From Deltaproteobacteria bacterium (GTDB lineage Bacteria; Myxococcota_A; Polyangia; HGW-17; JAJRWW01), in NCBI GenBank assembly GCA_029938605.1, contig JAOZUO010000010.1:1-54806 (forward strand): a DNA stretch of 54,806 nucleotides. The letters are read 5' to 3'. Within the stretch, counting starts at the first letter, position 1. Every line of letters begins with the position of its first letter. The translations under genes were made by a program, and so were the position numbers. Positions 18,489 through 27,600 of this stretch are shown in pieces. A model generated the notes under the pieces. That model was not told the origin of the DNA. It saw nothing but the letters and a program-made list of their open reading frames with translations, and ran no database searches.

Positions 18489-19076
18489 TTACTGACGGCG
18501 CCAGGCGAGGCGGATTCCGACGGTCAGGAAGAGGGGATAACGCGTAACGTCGGGCACCAGGAGCTGATAGCGCATTTCGAAGCCCACCGAGAAGGAGCGG
18601 CTCACCAGGTAGTCGAGCCCCAGGCCCACGGCGATCACCGCGTCCCAACGCAACCCCTGGCCGGCGCCGCCCAGGGCCACAGCGCCCGCGGTGAGGCTGG
18701 CGAAGGGCACCACCTTGAGCACGTCGAAGGTGTAGAGCACCCCGAAGCCCAGGCCCCCCACGGAAAGCAGCCCTTCGTTGTCCCCGCCGTTTCCCCCGTC
18801 CACATAGTGCCCCGCCCAGTGTCCGGTGCCACGTAGCGCCCAGGAGTCCGTGAGGCCATAGTCCACGTCCAGGTACGCCGCCCCACCGTGCCGATTCGAG
18901 TCACCGGCGCGAATGACGGAGTAGGCCAGCGACGGAGCCACCACGAGCTCCTCCTCGCCCGCGCGCGCCTCGGGCGCCCGCACCACAAACACCATCACCA
19001 CCGCGAGGGCGGCTCCCAGCGTGCATCCAAGTCGTCTCATCCCGGCAAGTCGTCTCATCCCGGCAAGTCGTTTCAT
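18489..19076 (-). CDS. Outer-membrane beta-barrel-like protein
   Basis: 195 aa from ATG 19076. The signal peptide is preceded by a repeated MRRLAG start region; the hydrophobic core ends at APEARA. The mature part alternates polar and hydrophobic residues with many Gly and aromatic residues (LSVGGLGFGVLYTF, FSVGFEMRYQLL) and ends in a strand-like LTVGIRLAWRRQ, as expected for a small barrel. No strong ribosome site is seen, and the ATG at 19058 or 19040 would also give a usable signal peptide. Confidence 0.72.
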   Translation of the reverse strand: MKRLAGMRRLAGMRRLGCTLGAALAVVMVFVVRAPEARAGEEELVVAPSLAYSVIRAGDSNRHGGAAYLDVDYGLTDSWALRGTGHWAGHYVDGGNGGDNEGLLSVGGLGFGVLYTFDVLKVVPFASLTAGAVALGGAGQGLRWDAVIAVGLGLDYLVSRSFSVGFEMRYQLLVPDVTRYPLFLTVGIRLAWRRQ

Positions 19077-19079
19077 CTT
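19031..19079. repeat. 18-bp tandem repeat duplicating a start codon
   Basis: Two exact copies and a partial third of GTCGTCTCATCCCGGCAA lie over the N-terminus of the minus-strand barrel gene. Each unit encodes MRRLAG on the minus strand, so each copy adds a possible in-frame ATG and two positive charges to the signal peptide. Confidence 0.85.
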
Positions 19080-19259
19080 GAAGCCGTTCGTACCACGGCC
19101 CCCCGGGGGGGTAAAGGGGGACGTAAGATGGGACCGACCGGGGAACATGAAGGATTTGGCGGGAGGAGGGCTCGAGTTGGTAAAAATTTGAACAAAAACT
19201 GGATTGCCGGATTGATTGGACAGGCAATTGCCTGTAAGCTGATGGATAAGGAGGTCTTT

Positions 19260-19946
19260 ATGCATTGGGTTTTGTCAGGTATTGTTGTTCTGCTTTTCGT
19301 GCCGGTTCGTGGGGGCTGTTCATGCCTGATGGATTCGCAGGGAACGTACGACAACTCGAACGCGTCCGATGCCGGGGAGGTGGCGGATAGCGGGAATGTG
19401 GGGGATGCCGGGAATGTGGGGGATGCCGGGGAGGTGGCGTGCGTCCCGGCCTGCGAGACGGGCACCAGGTGCATCGCCGGCACCTGCGAGGCCGACACCA
19501 CCTGTCAGGACCTTTGTAGCCCGTCGGCGGCAACCTGCGAGGCGGATCAGGTGGTGGACTGTGTGTTGGGGGCCGACGGCTGCTATGACCCGGTCGTCGT
19601 CGAGTCCTGCGGTGTTCGTCAGAGCTGTACCGCGGGGGAGTGCGTCTGCGAGTCGTCCTGCACTCCGGGTGCTGTGTCATGCGGCGCCAGCGATGGCCTG
19701 GTCACGTGTTTGGGACCGGATGGTGACGGGTGTACCTACTTGGGTCCGGAGGAACCGTGCGACAACGGTCTTGTCTGTTCTCAGACGTACAGCGCGTGCA
19801 TGCCCGATACCCCCGAGTCGTGTTTCCCGTTCAACGAATGTCAGTACGTCGGCCAGATCACCTGCTATGGACTGGGGGATCCGGTGAAGTATCGCGTGTG
19901 CGGCTACGGAGGGGATGGGTGTCTGACGTGGGACTGCACCACGTGA
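19260..19946 (+). CDS. Disulfide-rich lipoprotein of unknown function
   Basis: 228 aa. ATG 19260 is preceded by an excellent AAGGAGG ribosome site (19248-19254), which decides the start although the frame is open upstream. The hydrophobic segment ends at RGGCSC, a plausible lipobox. A short Asp/Ala/Gly/Val repeat linker (GDAGNVGDAG) follows, then ~20 Cys in pairs (CVPACETGTRC, CQDLC, CVCESSC). Likely surface-anchored. No enzyme motif. It is divergent from the barrel gene. Confidence 0.78.
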   Translation: MHWVLSGIVVLLFVPVRGGCSCLMDSQGTYDNSNASDAGEVADSGNVGDAGNVGDAGEVACVPACETGTRCIAGTCEADTTCQDLCSPSAATCEADQVVDCVLGADGCYDPVVVESCGVRQSCTAGECVCESSCTPGAVSCGASDGLVTCLGPDGDGCTYLGPEEPCDNGLVCSQTYSACMPDTPESCFPFNECQYVGQITCYGLGDPVKYRVCGYGGDGCLTWDCTT

Positions 19947-20070
19947 AACCTTACACAGCATGTGTGCCCGGGCGGCACCCAATGTGTTTCGTACCCCGCC
20001 GGACCTACCGACGTCTGCGAGTAGAATTCCCGAGACAAGTCAGCGTCGTCACCGCTCAAACCAACCCTTG

Positions 20071-21786
20071 TTATTGCGTTACGCGTCGGGCGGAGCGGCG
20101 GCGTTGTTTGAAGTAGCGGCGCATGGCGCGGCAGCCCTTGAGCACGGGGTGGGTGGTGGGTGGGGCGGCGAGTCCGAGGTGGATGGCCCGTTTTCGGATG
20201 TGGCGTAGGGCGCGCCAGGTGGGATCGTTTTTGTTGGAGCAGTAGCGCGGTACGGCCTCGAGGTAGTAGGGCGTTCGGGCCATTTGGTATACCTCGCGGT
20301 GGCCGAGGAGGTAGCGGAGGGGATAGCGCAAGGCGAGGTACTGCAGCAGCCGGACGTTTGTGTCGATCTGAGCGGCGGTGAAGCCGCTGCGTTTGGTGCC
20401 CACGTTCTCTATGCCCACCGCGGAGTGGTTCAGGCCGATGGTGTGCCGGCCAAAGCGGTTGTCGTCTTGAAACAGCCGGTAGATGCGCCCGTTCCGCGCC
20501 ACCAGGTAGGGCACGCCCACCGATAGAGAGGTGGGGCGGGTCAGGCCCGCTCGGGCGCCGAGGCGGAGCGAGGTCAAGGTGTAGAGCGCCGAGCGCAGGG
20601 AGAGGCCGCCCGTGTGGTGCAATACGACCATGGCGGGGCGGATCAGGTAGGCTCCATCGGGACGGCGCCGCCAGTTGAACACCCGATCCCGGTAGTGCCG
20701 TCGTATGTAGAGCTTTTCCAGCTTGGGGCGCTTTGCGTGGACGGGCTTGTCCACGAAGGTCAGCCCCAGCCAGGTCGCTAGCGCTTTTGCGCGTCGTTTG
20801 TCGGCGGCGCGGTCGCCGTGCCAGATCTCCAGCAGCCTGTCGCCCACCTGGGCCGCGAGGCGACACAACCCCTGGGCCAGTCTTTGCTGGGCGGGCTTGG
20901 CCACCCGCGCCGGATCACCGGTCACCCGCAGCCCGGGGATGAGGCGTGTCACGGGCGTGGTGCTGAACCGCACCGCGCCGGTGAGGTCCCGCGTGGCCAG
21001 TCGGATGGCGCGGTCGAGGGGGGAGGTGGTCGGTGTTTTTGCCGGTACCCGAACCGTGGTGAACACGGATCCCGGGCGAGACACTACCCGGAGCACGAGG
21101 TCGTGATCCCGGCGCAGGTGCACGAGCTGCCGGACGCTGGCGATGGAGGGCTTTGTCGCTGTTGTTGCGACCATCGTGGGCGTCCTTGTGGCCGCTGTCG
21201 GGGGCGTCCTCGTGGGCCCCATGGTGCACGCCAGCCCGCAGACCGCTGCCTGGGCACAGATGCTGTTGGCCAGCCGTCGGCCGGCCTCGTCGTCGACCTC
21301 CACCCACACCTGGCGGCCCGCTGGGCCGTTGACGTCTTTGTGGCTCGCCCGACCCTTTGGGGAGAGCAGACCGCGCTCGGACGCCGTGAGCTTCTGGGTG
21401 TCCAGGGTCGGCAGGGGCCACAGGGTCTGGCGTCGGAAGTACTTGCGTAGCTTGAAGGATGGCAGGCGGGCGCCTCTGCGTGCCAGGGGGGTGATGCGTC
21501 GCACCAGGCGGGCCCAGGCGTCGTTCTGTGGGGACCAGCGGGCCAAAGTGAGCGGAAGCGCCAATCGAGCGGGTGGCCGAGCGGGTGGCCGAGCGCGCGG
21601 CGGAGCCTGGAGCGCTGTCTGCCGAGGCGGGGGGCGGCGACGGGGCGGTGGCGCGGCTTGACGTGGGCGTAGGCCGCCGGAGCGGTCAGCCGGAGCCGGG
21701 CCGTGATCGGCGGGGGCGCAGGCCGTAAGGAGTGCGCCGGCAATACCTAGTGCGCCGGCAATGCCTGTGGTTGGACGCGGACTCAT
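20071..21786 (-). CDS. Lipoprotein with N-acetylmuramoyl-L-alanine amidase (PGRP/Amidase_2) domain
   Basis: 571 aa. The lipobox is ALLTAC, followed by an Arg/Pro/Ala-rich linker to ~80. The central ~300 residues are unrecognised, with Arg/Thr-rich strands. Residues ~400-545 form the amidase fold: first zinc His in VVLHHTGG, the LNHSAVGIENVG strand, and later ligands in YLLGHREVYQ with a nearby Cys (RYCSNKND). It should cleave the bond between muramic acid and the peptide stem, for cell-wall turnover or predation. It overlaps the upstream gene by ATGA and is last in a three-gene operon. Confidence 0.85.
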   Translation of the reverse strand: MSPRPTTGIAGALGIAGALLTACAPADHGPAPADRSGGLRPRQAAPPPRRRPPPRQTALQAPPRARPPARPPARLALPLTLARWSPQNDAWARLVRRITPLARRGARLPSFKLRKYFRRQTLWPLPTLDTQKLTASERGLLSPKGRASHKDVNGPAGRQVWVEVDDEAGRRLANSICAQAAVCGLACTMGPTRTPPTAATRTPTMVATTATKPSIASVRQLVHLRRDHDLVLRVVSRPGSVFTTVRVPAKTPTTSPLDRAIRLATRDLTGAVRFSTTPVTRLIPGLRVTGDPARVAKPAQQRLAQGLCRLAAQVGDRLLEIWHGDRAADKRRAKALATWLGLTFVDKPVHAKRPKLEKLYIRRHYRDRVFNWRRRPDGAYLIRPAMVVLHHTGGLSLRSALYTLTSLRLGARAGLTRPTSLSVGVPYLVARNGRIYRLFQDDNRFGRHTIGLNHSAVGIENVGTKRSGFTAAQIDTNVRLLQYLALRYPLRYLLGHREVYQMARTPYYLEAVPRYCSNKNDPTWRALRHIRKRAIHLGLAAPPTTHPVLKGCRAMRRYFKQRRRSARRVTQ

Positions 21787-23576
21787 CTCCGGTCCCGATC
21801 CCGGTCCCGATCCCGGTCCCGATCCCGCTTCCGCTCGGCCTCCTTGGCCGCCTTGGCCTCCCGCGCAAGGGACTCGGCGTCGGTCACGGCTTCGGCCTCG
21901 GGGGGATCGTTCGAGTAGTACACGTGCTGGGTCAAGGAGGTCAGGGAGGCCAGTCCGGCGGGCGGGCTGGGGGTGTGGCCGAGCACATGCCGGGTGGACT
22001 CGTCGGGGGTCCAGTACCGCACGAGCTCAGGATCCGGCAGCCAGAAGCGCACCACGTCGGTGTAGATCTGCATCACCCGTACGCGCACGGACTGCAGCCG
22101 GATATTCATGCCGTGCAGCTCCCCGCGATGGGGGATCTCCACCATCATGGATTGGGGGATCCACCCCGGGGCGGTGGCCACGAGGTTGTACGTGCCGGCC
22201 GCCAGCTCATCGCCCAGCTGGAAGTGCCCCTCCGAGTCCGTGGTGGTGACCAGGGTTTCGGCGCTCTCCTGCGCGGGGCGCAGGATGATTTGGGCGTTCG
22301 CCAGCGGTTCGGTCCGGTCCAGGTCCACCACGGTGCCCGACACCGAAAGATGGTCCACGGCAAACAAGCTGCTGAAGGAGCGCCGCTTGCCCAGCTTGAT
22401 TCCGCCGGTCTCGGCGTGTTTCGTCTCCTGCCGTTTGGCCAGCCGCTTACGCAACCCCTCCCAGGGGCGCTTGCGTATGACCAACATCGTCAGCAGGAAC
22501 AACAAGGTGACCCCTGCCGGGATGAGAAAGTAGGCCATGGGGATGGGTTTGGCCGGCTCCACTACGAGGATGACGAATGGAGATGCGCCGGCTTTTCGCC
22601 ACCGTGTGCTGGGGACGAAGTAGGCCCTGAGGCGCCGCTTGCCCAACCCCACCCTGCGCAGCTCCATCGTCCGGGAGAAGTGTCCCTTTCCATCGGTCAG
22701 GGCTGCGCCGAGCACCACCTTGCCCGCGGTGAGGCGTACGATGCCGCCAATCACCGGCCCGAGGCCGTCTCGAACGGTGCCCCGGAGAGTGACCTTGCTA
22801 CCGATCCGTGCCCGCTCCTTGCTTACCCCCAGGGTGACCTTCACGGCCGAGAAGATAGAGACGCGCCCGACGGCACGTCCGGCGTTGAAGCGGCTGGTGA
22901 TCGGGGTCGTTGCCACCAGGAGCAGCTCCCCGGTCTTGCCCAGGGCTCGGGGATCCAAGGCGGTTTTCCACCGGCCTTCGGAACCGGTGAGTCCGCGCAG
23001 GATCTTGATGATCTTCTCCCCGCGGCGGACCTGCAGCTTCACGTGCAGGTTCGCCACGGCGTCCTCGTGCTTGGCCATGACCGACACTGGGAAAGGCCGC
23101 CCGCCATAGTCCACCAGGGGCGGACAGGTGACCGTCAAGGTGAGGGCGTCCTTGCTCAGGTCCACCGAACGCGCCTTGGGCTTGGCGGCCACGTAGAGGG
23201 GATCCCCGTCGAAGTCGAGCTTCAGGGTGTACTCCCCCGTCCGGTGCGGCACGAACACCTGGGCCGAGCCGGTCTGGGAGGTTGTCGCCGTGGTGCGGAA
23301 GACCTCCACGCCGTCCCGGGAGATGGTCAGGTTGATCTTCTTGCTGGGTACGCCCTCGCCCAGGTCCGCGTCGACCAGTTTCACGGTGAGCATGACCCCG
23401 CCGCTGACGCGTTTGATGTTCTCCATTTCCAGCCGGGTGGATCCGCGCACCGTAACGGAGGGGCCTTTTTGGGCCCGCAGGGGCGCGAGTAGCCGTGCGC
23501 CGTCTACCGATAATGCCGACAATGGCGACGGCGACAGGCTCAGGAGTGTCGCAAGCAGGAGGGTGGTGCCGGTCAT
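21783..23576 (-). CDS. Secreted membrane-anchored protein with carboxypeptidase-regulatory-like domain
   Basis: 597 aa. It has an N-terminal signal peptide. Three or so Ig-like/bacterial beta-sandwich segments (~30-330) include VTVRGSTRLEME and KVTLRGTVRDGLGPV. A transmembrane helix at ~345-365 and a basic juxtamembrane stretch follow. Residues ~400-480 are a carboxypeptidase-regulatory-like domain (VSGTVVDLDRTEPLANA, GTYNLVATAPGW). The C-terminus ends in a highly charged tail with repeated RD dipeptides (nt 21787-21830). It is middle gene of an operon joined by ATGA overlaps on both sides. Confidence 0.8.
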   Translation of the reverse strand: MTGTTLLLATLLSLSPSPLSALSVDGARLLAPLRAQKGPSVTVRGSTRLEMENIKRVSGGVMLTVKLVDADLGEGVPSKKINLTISRDGVEVFRTTATTSQTGSAQVFVPHRTGEYTLKLDFDGDPLYVAAKPKARSVDLSKDALTLTVTCPPLVDYGGRPFPVSVMAKHEDAVANLHVKLQVRRGEKIIKILRGLTGSEGRWKTALDPRALGKTGELLLVATTPITSRFNAGRAVGRVSIFSAVKVTLGVSKERARIGSKVTLRGTVRDGLGPVIGGIVRLTAGKVVLGAALTDGKGHFSRTMELRRVGLGKRRLRAYFVPSTRWRKAGASPFVILVVEPAKPIPMAYFLIPAGVTLLFLLTMLVIRKRPWEGLRKRLAKRQETKHAETGGIKLGKRRSFSSLFAVDHLSVSGTVVDLDRTEPLANAQIILRPAQESAETLVTTTDSEGHFQLGDELAAGTYNLVATAPGWIPQSMMVEIPHRGELHGMNIRLQSVRVRVMQIYTDVVRFWLPDPELVRYWTPDESTRHVLGHTPSPPAGLASLTSLTQHVYYSNDPPEAEAVTDAESLAREAKAAKEAERKRDRDRDRDRDRDRR

Positions 23577-24349
23577 CCGGATTGCTCCAGGGCGACACGG
23601 TACCGGTCCAATCGTTGCTGGGCCTTGTGCCGAAGCGACGCCTTCTTGGGTTGCCCGAGCGCCTCGGCAAAGGCGTCGGTGAACGCGTCAAGGGTCTCGC
23701 GGCGGCGGGGACTGTGGGCCACCATGGCTCGCACGTCGGCGAGCCCGGACACCACCACCGCACGTCGGTCCGTTGGATCTCGCGCCTTCGCCGCGCGGTG
23801 GATCTCTACCAGCCGGCCCATGGGGATCCGTCGGACGAACCGGCGCCCAAGCACGATCACCAGGGGAAACACTGCTACCGCCAGGATGTCTGTGGGATCC
23901 TTCGTCACTTGAAAACCGCCGAACCAATCGAACACGTCGAGCACGTGCATGGCCTGAATGTACAGCGTTCCCCAGTGTTCGGAAAGCTTGAGAGGAACGA
24001 AGAGGATCGCTGTGAAGGCCACCGCCGCATAGATCTTCCACATCTTGAGGGAGTAGCCGGGCGTCCGCCCGCGGGTGAGCCGGAATGCCAGGTAGATCAG
24101 GGTGTCGGCCGCGGCGGTCACGAACAGGGGAAAGAACAGTAGCCCGGCGAAGTCCGAGAGCTTCCCCGTCACCCACCCCGGAAGCCAGCCGGAGCCCTTG
24201 AGAAGGTGGTCGTTGATGCCGAGCAGGATCATGGCCATCAGGGGCCAGGGGTGGACGAACTCCTCGACGGGCAACCCACTTTCGTCCACCTGCTCGATCC
24301 CCCCCAACCAATGGCTGACCTGATCGAATGCGCTGGGAGTTTTGGCCAT
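23573..24349 (-). CDS. Multi-span inner-membrane protein of unknown function
   Basis: 258 aa with four or five hydrophobic segments between ~35 and ~165. Recognisable elements are GINDHLLKGSGWLPGWVTGKLSDFAG in pieces (WVTGKLSD and FAGLLFFP) and a cytoplasmic basic, helical C-terminus (~175-258). The LSDFAGL motif occurs in small uncharacterised membrane proteins of delta lineages. It is the promoter-proximal gene of the overlapping trio ending with the amidase, so an envelope role is inferred. Confidence 0.75.
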   Translation of the reverse strand: MAKTPSAFDQVSHWLGGIEQVDESGLPVEEFVHPWPLMAMILLGINDHLLKGSGWLPGWVTGKLSDFAGLLFFPLFVTAAADTLIYLAFRLTRGRTPGYSLKMWKIYAAVAFTAILFVPLKLSEHWGTLYIQAMHVLDVFDWFGGFQVTKDPTDILAVAVFPLVIVLGRRFVRRIPMGRLVEIHRAAKARDPTDRRAVVVSGLADVRAMVAHSPRRRETLDAFTDAFAEALGQPKKASLRHKAQQRLDRYRVALEQSG

Positions 24350-24693
24350 GGAAAATCCGCGGGTAGTGAATCAGCGATCAGTGAGGAGGCCCATGTCAGG
24401 GGTGTAGCACGCCCCGACTGACCTGGGAAGTCATTGCCCACATGTGTGCGCCTGCTTTGGAACGCCGAGCGGGTGGGGGGGGGCTTTTTCACTGGTCCGG
24501 GGCGCTCTGTCCACTGCCCATTATTGAAGCATTCCAAAAGGGTGCGAAGTTATCCACAAAAGACCATTCGGTGAATAACTACCCTATGAAATCATTTGGT
24601 TTATCCGCTTTACAGCCGATTTGAGCCGTGGTACATGGATCGACGTTCGAAAGCCGAAGTCACTGTTGCGGGACATCTAAGAGCCTACAGAAG
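24350..24693. promoter_or_regulatory. AT-richer divergent intergenic region with DnaA-box-like cluster
   Basis: This 344-bp gap separates the membrane-protein operon (-) from smc (+). It has a consensus DnaA box TTATCCACA at 24550-24558 (+). A one-mismatch box TTATTCACC lies on the minus strand at 24578-24570, and a weaker TTATCCGCT at 24601-24609. The stretch 24520-24620 is visibly AT-richer than the flanks. A G9-10 run lies near 24473-24484. The likely role is DnaA-linked control of smc. An origin is less likely because no dnaA, dnaN, gyrB or rpmH is nearby. Confidence 0.5.
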
Positions 24694-27600
24694 ATGAGAA
24701 TCAAGCAAATCGAGCTGGTCGGTTTCAAGTCGTTCTGCGACAAGACCACCCTCCGTTTCATCGACAACATGACGGCCATTGTGGGCCCCAACGGCTGCGG
24801 TAAGTCCAACGTCGTGGACGCTATGCGCTGGGTCATGGGATCCAAGTCCCCCAAGCAGCTGCGCGGTGCCACCATGGAGGACGTGATCTTCATTGGCACC
24901 GAGTCCCGCGGCCCCATGGGTATGGCCGAGGTGACTTTTACGTTGGACCTGCGGGACGGCGTGGCTCCGGTCCAGTACTCCGAGTACAGCGAGGTGGCGG
25001 TCACTCGTCGCTTGCATCGGGACGGCACGAGCGAGTACTTCATCCAGAAGGTGCCCGTTCGGTTGACGGACGTTCGCGAGCTGTTTCTGGGCACGGGCGT
25101 GGGGCATTACGCCTACGCCATCATCGAGCAGGGCCGCGTGGGAGAGATGGTCAGCTCCCGGCCCGAGAGCCGGCGGCAGTTTATCGAAGAGGCCGCCGGG
25201 ATCACTCTGTATAAGGAAAAGAAGCACAAGGCTGAGCTCAAGATGGCCGCCACGCGCCAGAACCTGCTGCGCATTACGGACATCGTCAGCGAGCTGCAGA
25301 CCTCCATGCGGCGCCTCTGGCGGGCGGCGAAGAAGGCCGAGCGTTACGAGGACTGCCGGGACGAGGTAGCCGACCTCGAGAAGTGGCAGATCTCCCAGCA
25401 GTTGCTGGGGAACCTCACCCGGGCGGGCATGGTCCGCGCGGAGTTGGAGGGACTCACCACGGCGGTGACGGGGCTGGACACGCGCACCACCGAGAGAGAG
25501 GGAACGCTCGCCGCGGGCCGACTCGAGCTGCGCGATATGGAGGTGAAGCTCTCGGACCGCAACGCCGAGATGGCTTCTTTGGACAACAAGGTTCGACTGG
25601 TGGAGGCGCAGATCGAGCACATGCAGCGCGAGATCAGCGACCTCGGTCGGCGCAGGGAGCTGGACGCCGCCGAGTCCCGACGACTCGCTGACACCATCAC
25701 CCGTAATGAGGAAGCCCTGGTCAACACCGGTAAGGCGCTGGAGTCCATCGGGGTGGAGTTCGAGCAGAAGCAGGAGCTGTGCGTAGTCCAGGAGACCGCC
25801 CTGGGAGAGGCGCGCCAGGCCCAGGCCGAAGTGGACGCCCGGGTGGATGAGCTCCGGGATCTATCGTCGCGAACCGACACTCGCATCGCCTCCCTGCAGT
25901 CGGACCAGCGCAGCGATTCTTACCGCCTCGAAGAGTCCACCCGCCGGCTGGATCAGGTGGAGCAGGACCAGCGCGGCTATCGCGCCGAGGCCGATGGGCT
26001 GGGGCCCGACATCGCCGCGATGGAGAACCGGGTGACCCAGGAGCGGGCCCAGAACGAGGAGCGGCAGGTCCGTGGCCAGGCGCTCACCGAGCGTCTCATC
26101 CTCCTCAAGGACCAGGTCGCTCGCCTGGAGGTGGAGTTGGATACGGCCCGGGGGCAGCTCCACCGGAACCGGTCGAGGCTCGCCTCCCTGGAAGAGATCC
26201 AGCGGCGCTACGAGGGGTTCCAGCAGGGGACCCGCGCCATCATGGAGAACATGGGGGATGTGACCAAAGACAAGGAGATCCACGGGCTGCTGGCAGACGT
26301 TGTCGAGGCTCCCGTGGAGTACGAGGCCGCGGTGGAGGCCGTGCTGGGTGAGCGGTTGGGCGCCATCCTCGTGGCGGACTCCGGCGTGAGCCTGGATGCG
26401 GTGGAGTACCTGAAGAAAGGGAACCGGGGACGTTCGTCGTTCCTGCCGGTGGAGCCCCTTCGGGCGTCGGAGTCAGGATCCGAATCCCCCCTGGGAATGG
26501 GGGACACGGAGATCACCGACCCGCGCGTCCGAGGGATGATCCTGGACCTGGTAAAGGTGGACGGCGAGTTCAAGGAGGTGGCTGGGAAGCTGCTTCAGAA
26601 CGTACTCGTGGTGGAGGATCTGGAGCACGCCCTGCAGGTGTGGCGCACCCAGAAGGAGCCGCGCACGGTGGTCACCCTGGACGGCGAGGTGGTGGACCCC
26701 TTTGGCCTGGTGACCGGCGGCTCCGTGGACGTTCAGGGCGCCTCGGTGCTCGGCCAGAAGAGAGAAATTCGAGAGCTCCAGGAGCTGTGTGAGGAGCTAC
26801 AGTCCCAGCACGACGATCTGCATGAGCGCCTCGTGACCAGCAAGCAGGAGGGGGTGGCCTTCGGGACGGAGGAGGAGGACCTGCGGCGGACGATCCATGA
26901 GTCGGACATGACGCTGCTGGGCCTGTCCAAGGACACGGACGCGGCCCGGTCCCGGCTCGAGGGCTGCCAGGGGCGGCTCCAGGTGGCTGAGCAGGAGGCT
27001 GACAACCTGCGCGAGACCATCCGGTCCCTGGAGACGCACCGTGCCGAGTGCTCCACGGAGCTGGATCAGCTCGTGGACAAGCAGACGGTCTCCCGGGAGC
27101 AGCTCGACCTGGGGCTCCAGGCGGCCGGTGCGGATCGGCAGCGGGTCGATAGCCTCGCCGGGGAGGTGGGGGATCTCAAGGTCAACGTAGCCCGGGCGGC
27201 CGAGCAGCGGAACACCAGCCAGCGGGAGATCACCCGGCTGGAGTCGGATCTCGAGACTGATCGTCAGCGGCTGGTGACTTTGACGGAGTCAGCGACGCTC
27301 AACACCGAGCGCGTGGAGACCCTGGTGGTGGAGGTGGACGAGGCGAACGAGAAGCGCCTGGAGATCAGCTCCCAGGCCATGGATCTCGGCGAGAAGCTCG
27401 CCGAGGAGTCGGAGGTGTGCGAGCGACGGAGGGGAGAGCTCGACGAGCTGGAGGCTTCCCTCAAGCAGCACCGGGACGATCGGCGGGAGCTGTCCACCGA
27501 GCGGGAGAACGCCAATCTCGTCGTGTCGGAGCTCGCCAAGGACTGGGAGTACCTGGCCGACCGCCTCGCGGAGAGGCACCACTCCACCACCCAGGAGGTG

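Noticed and set aside
24520..24620. Chromosomal replication origin
   Set aside because: Only one perfect DnaA box plus two weak ones, and none of the usual origin-linked genes nearby. Kept as a regulatory observation only.
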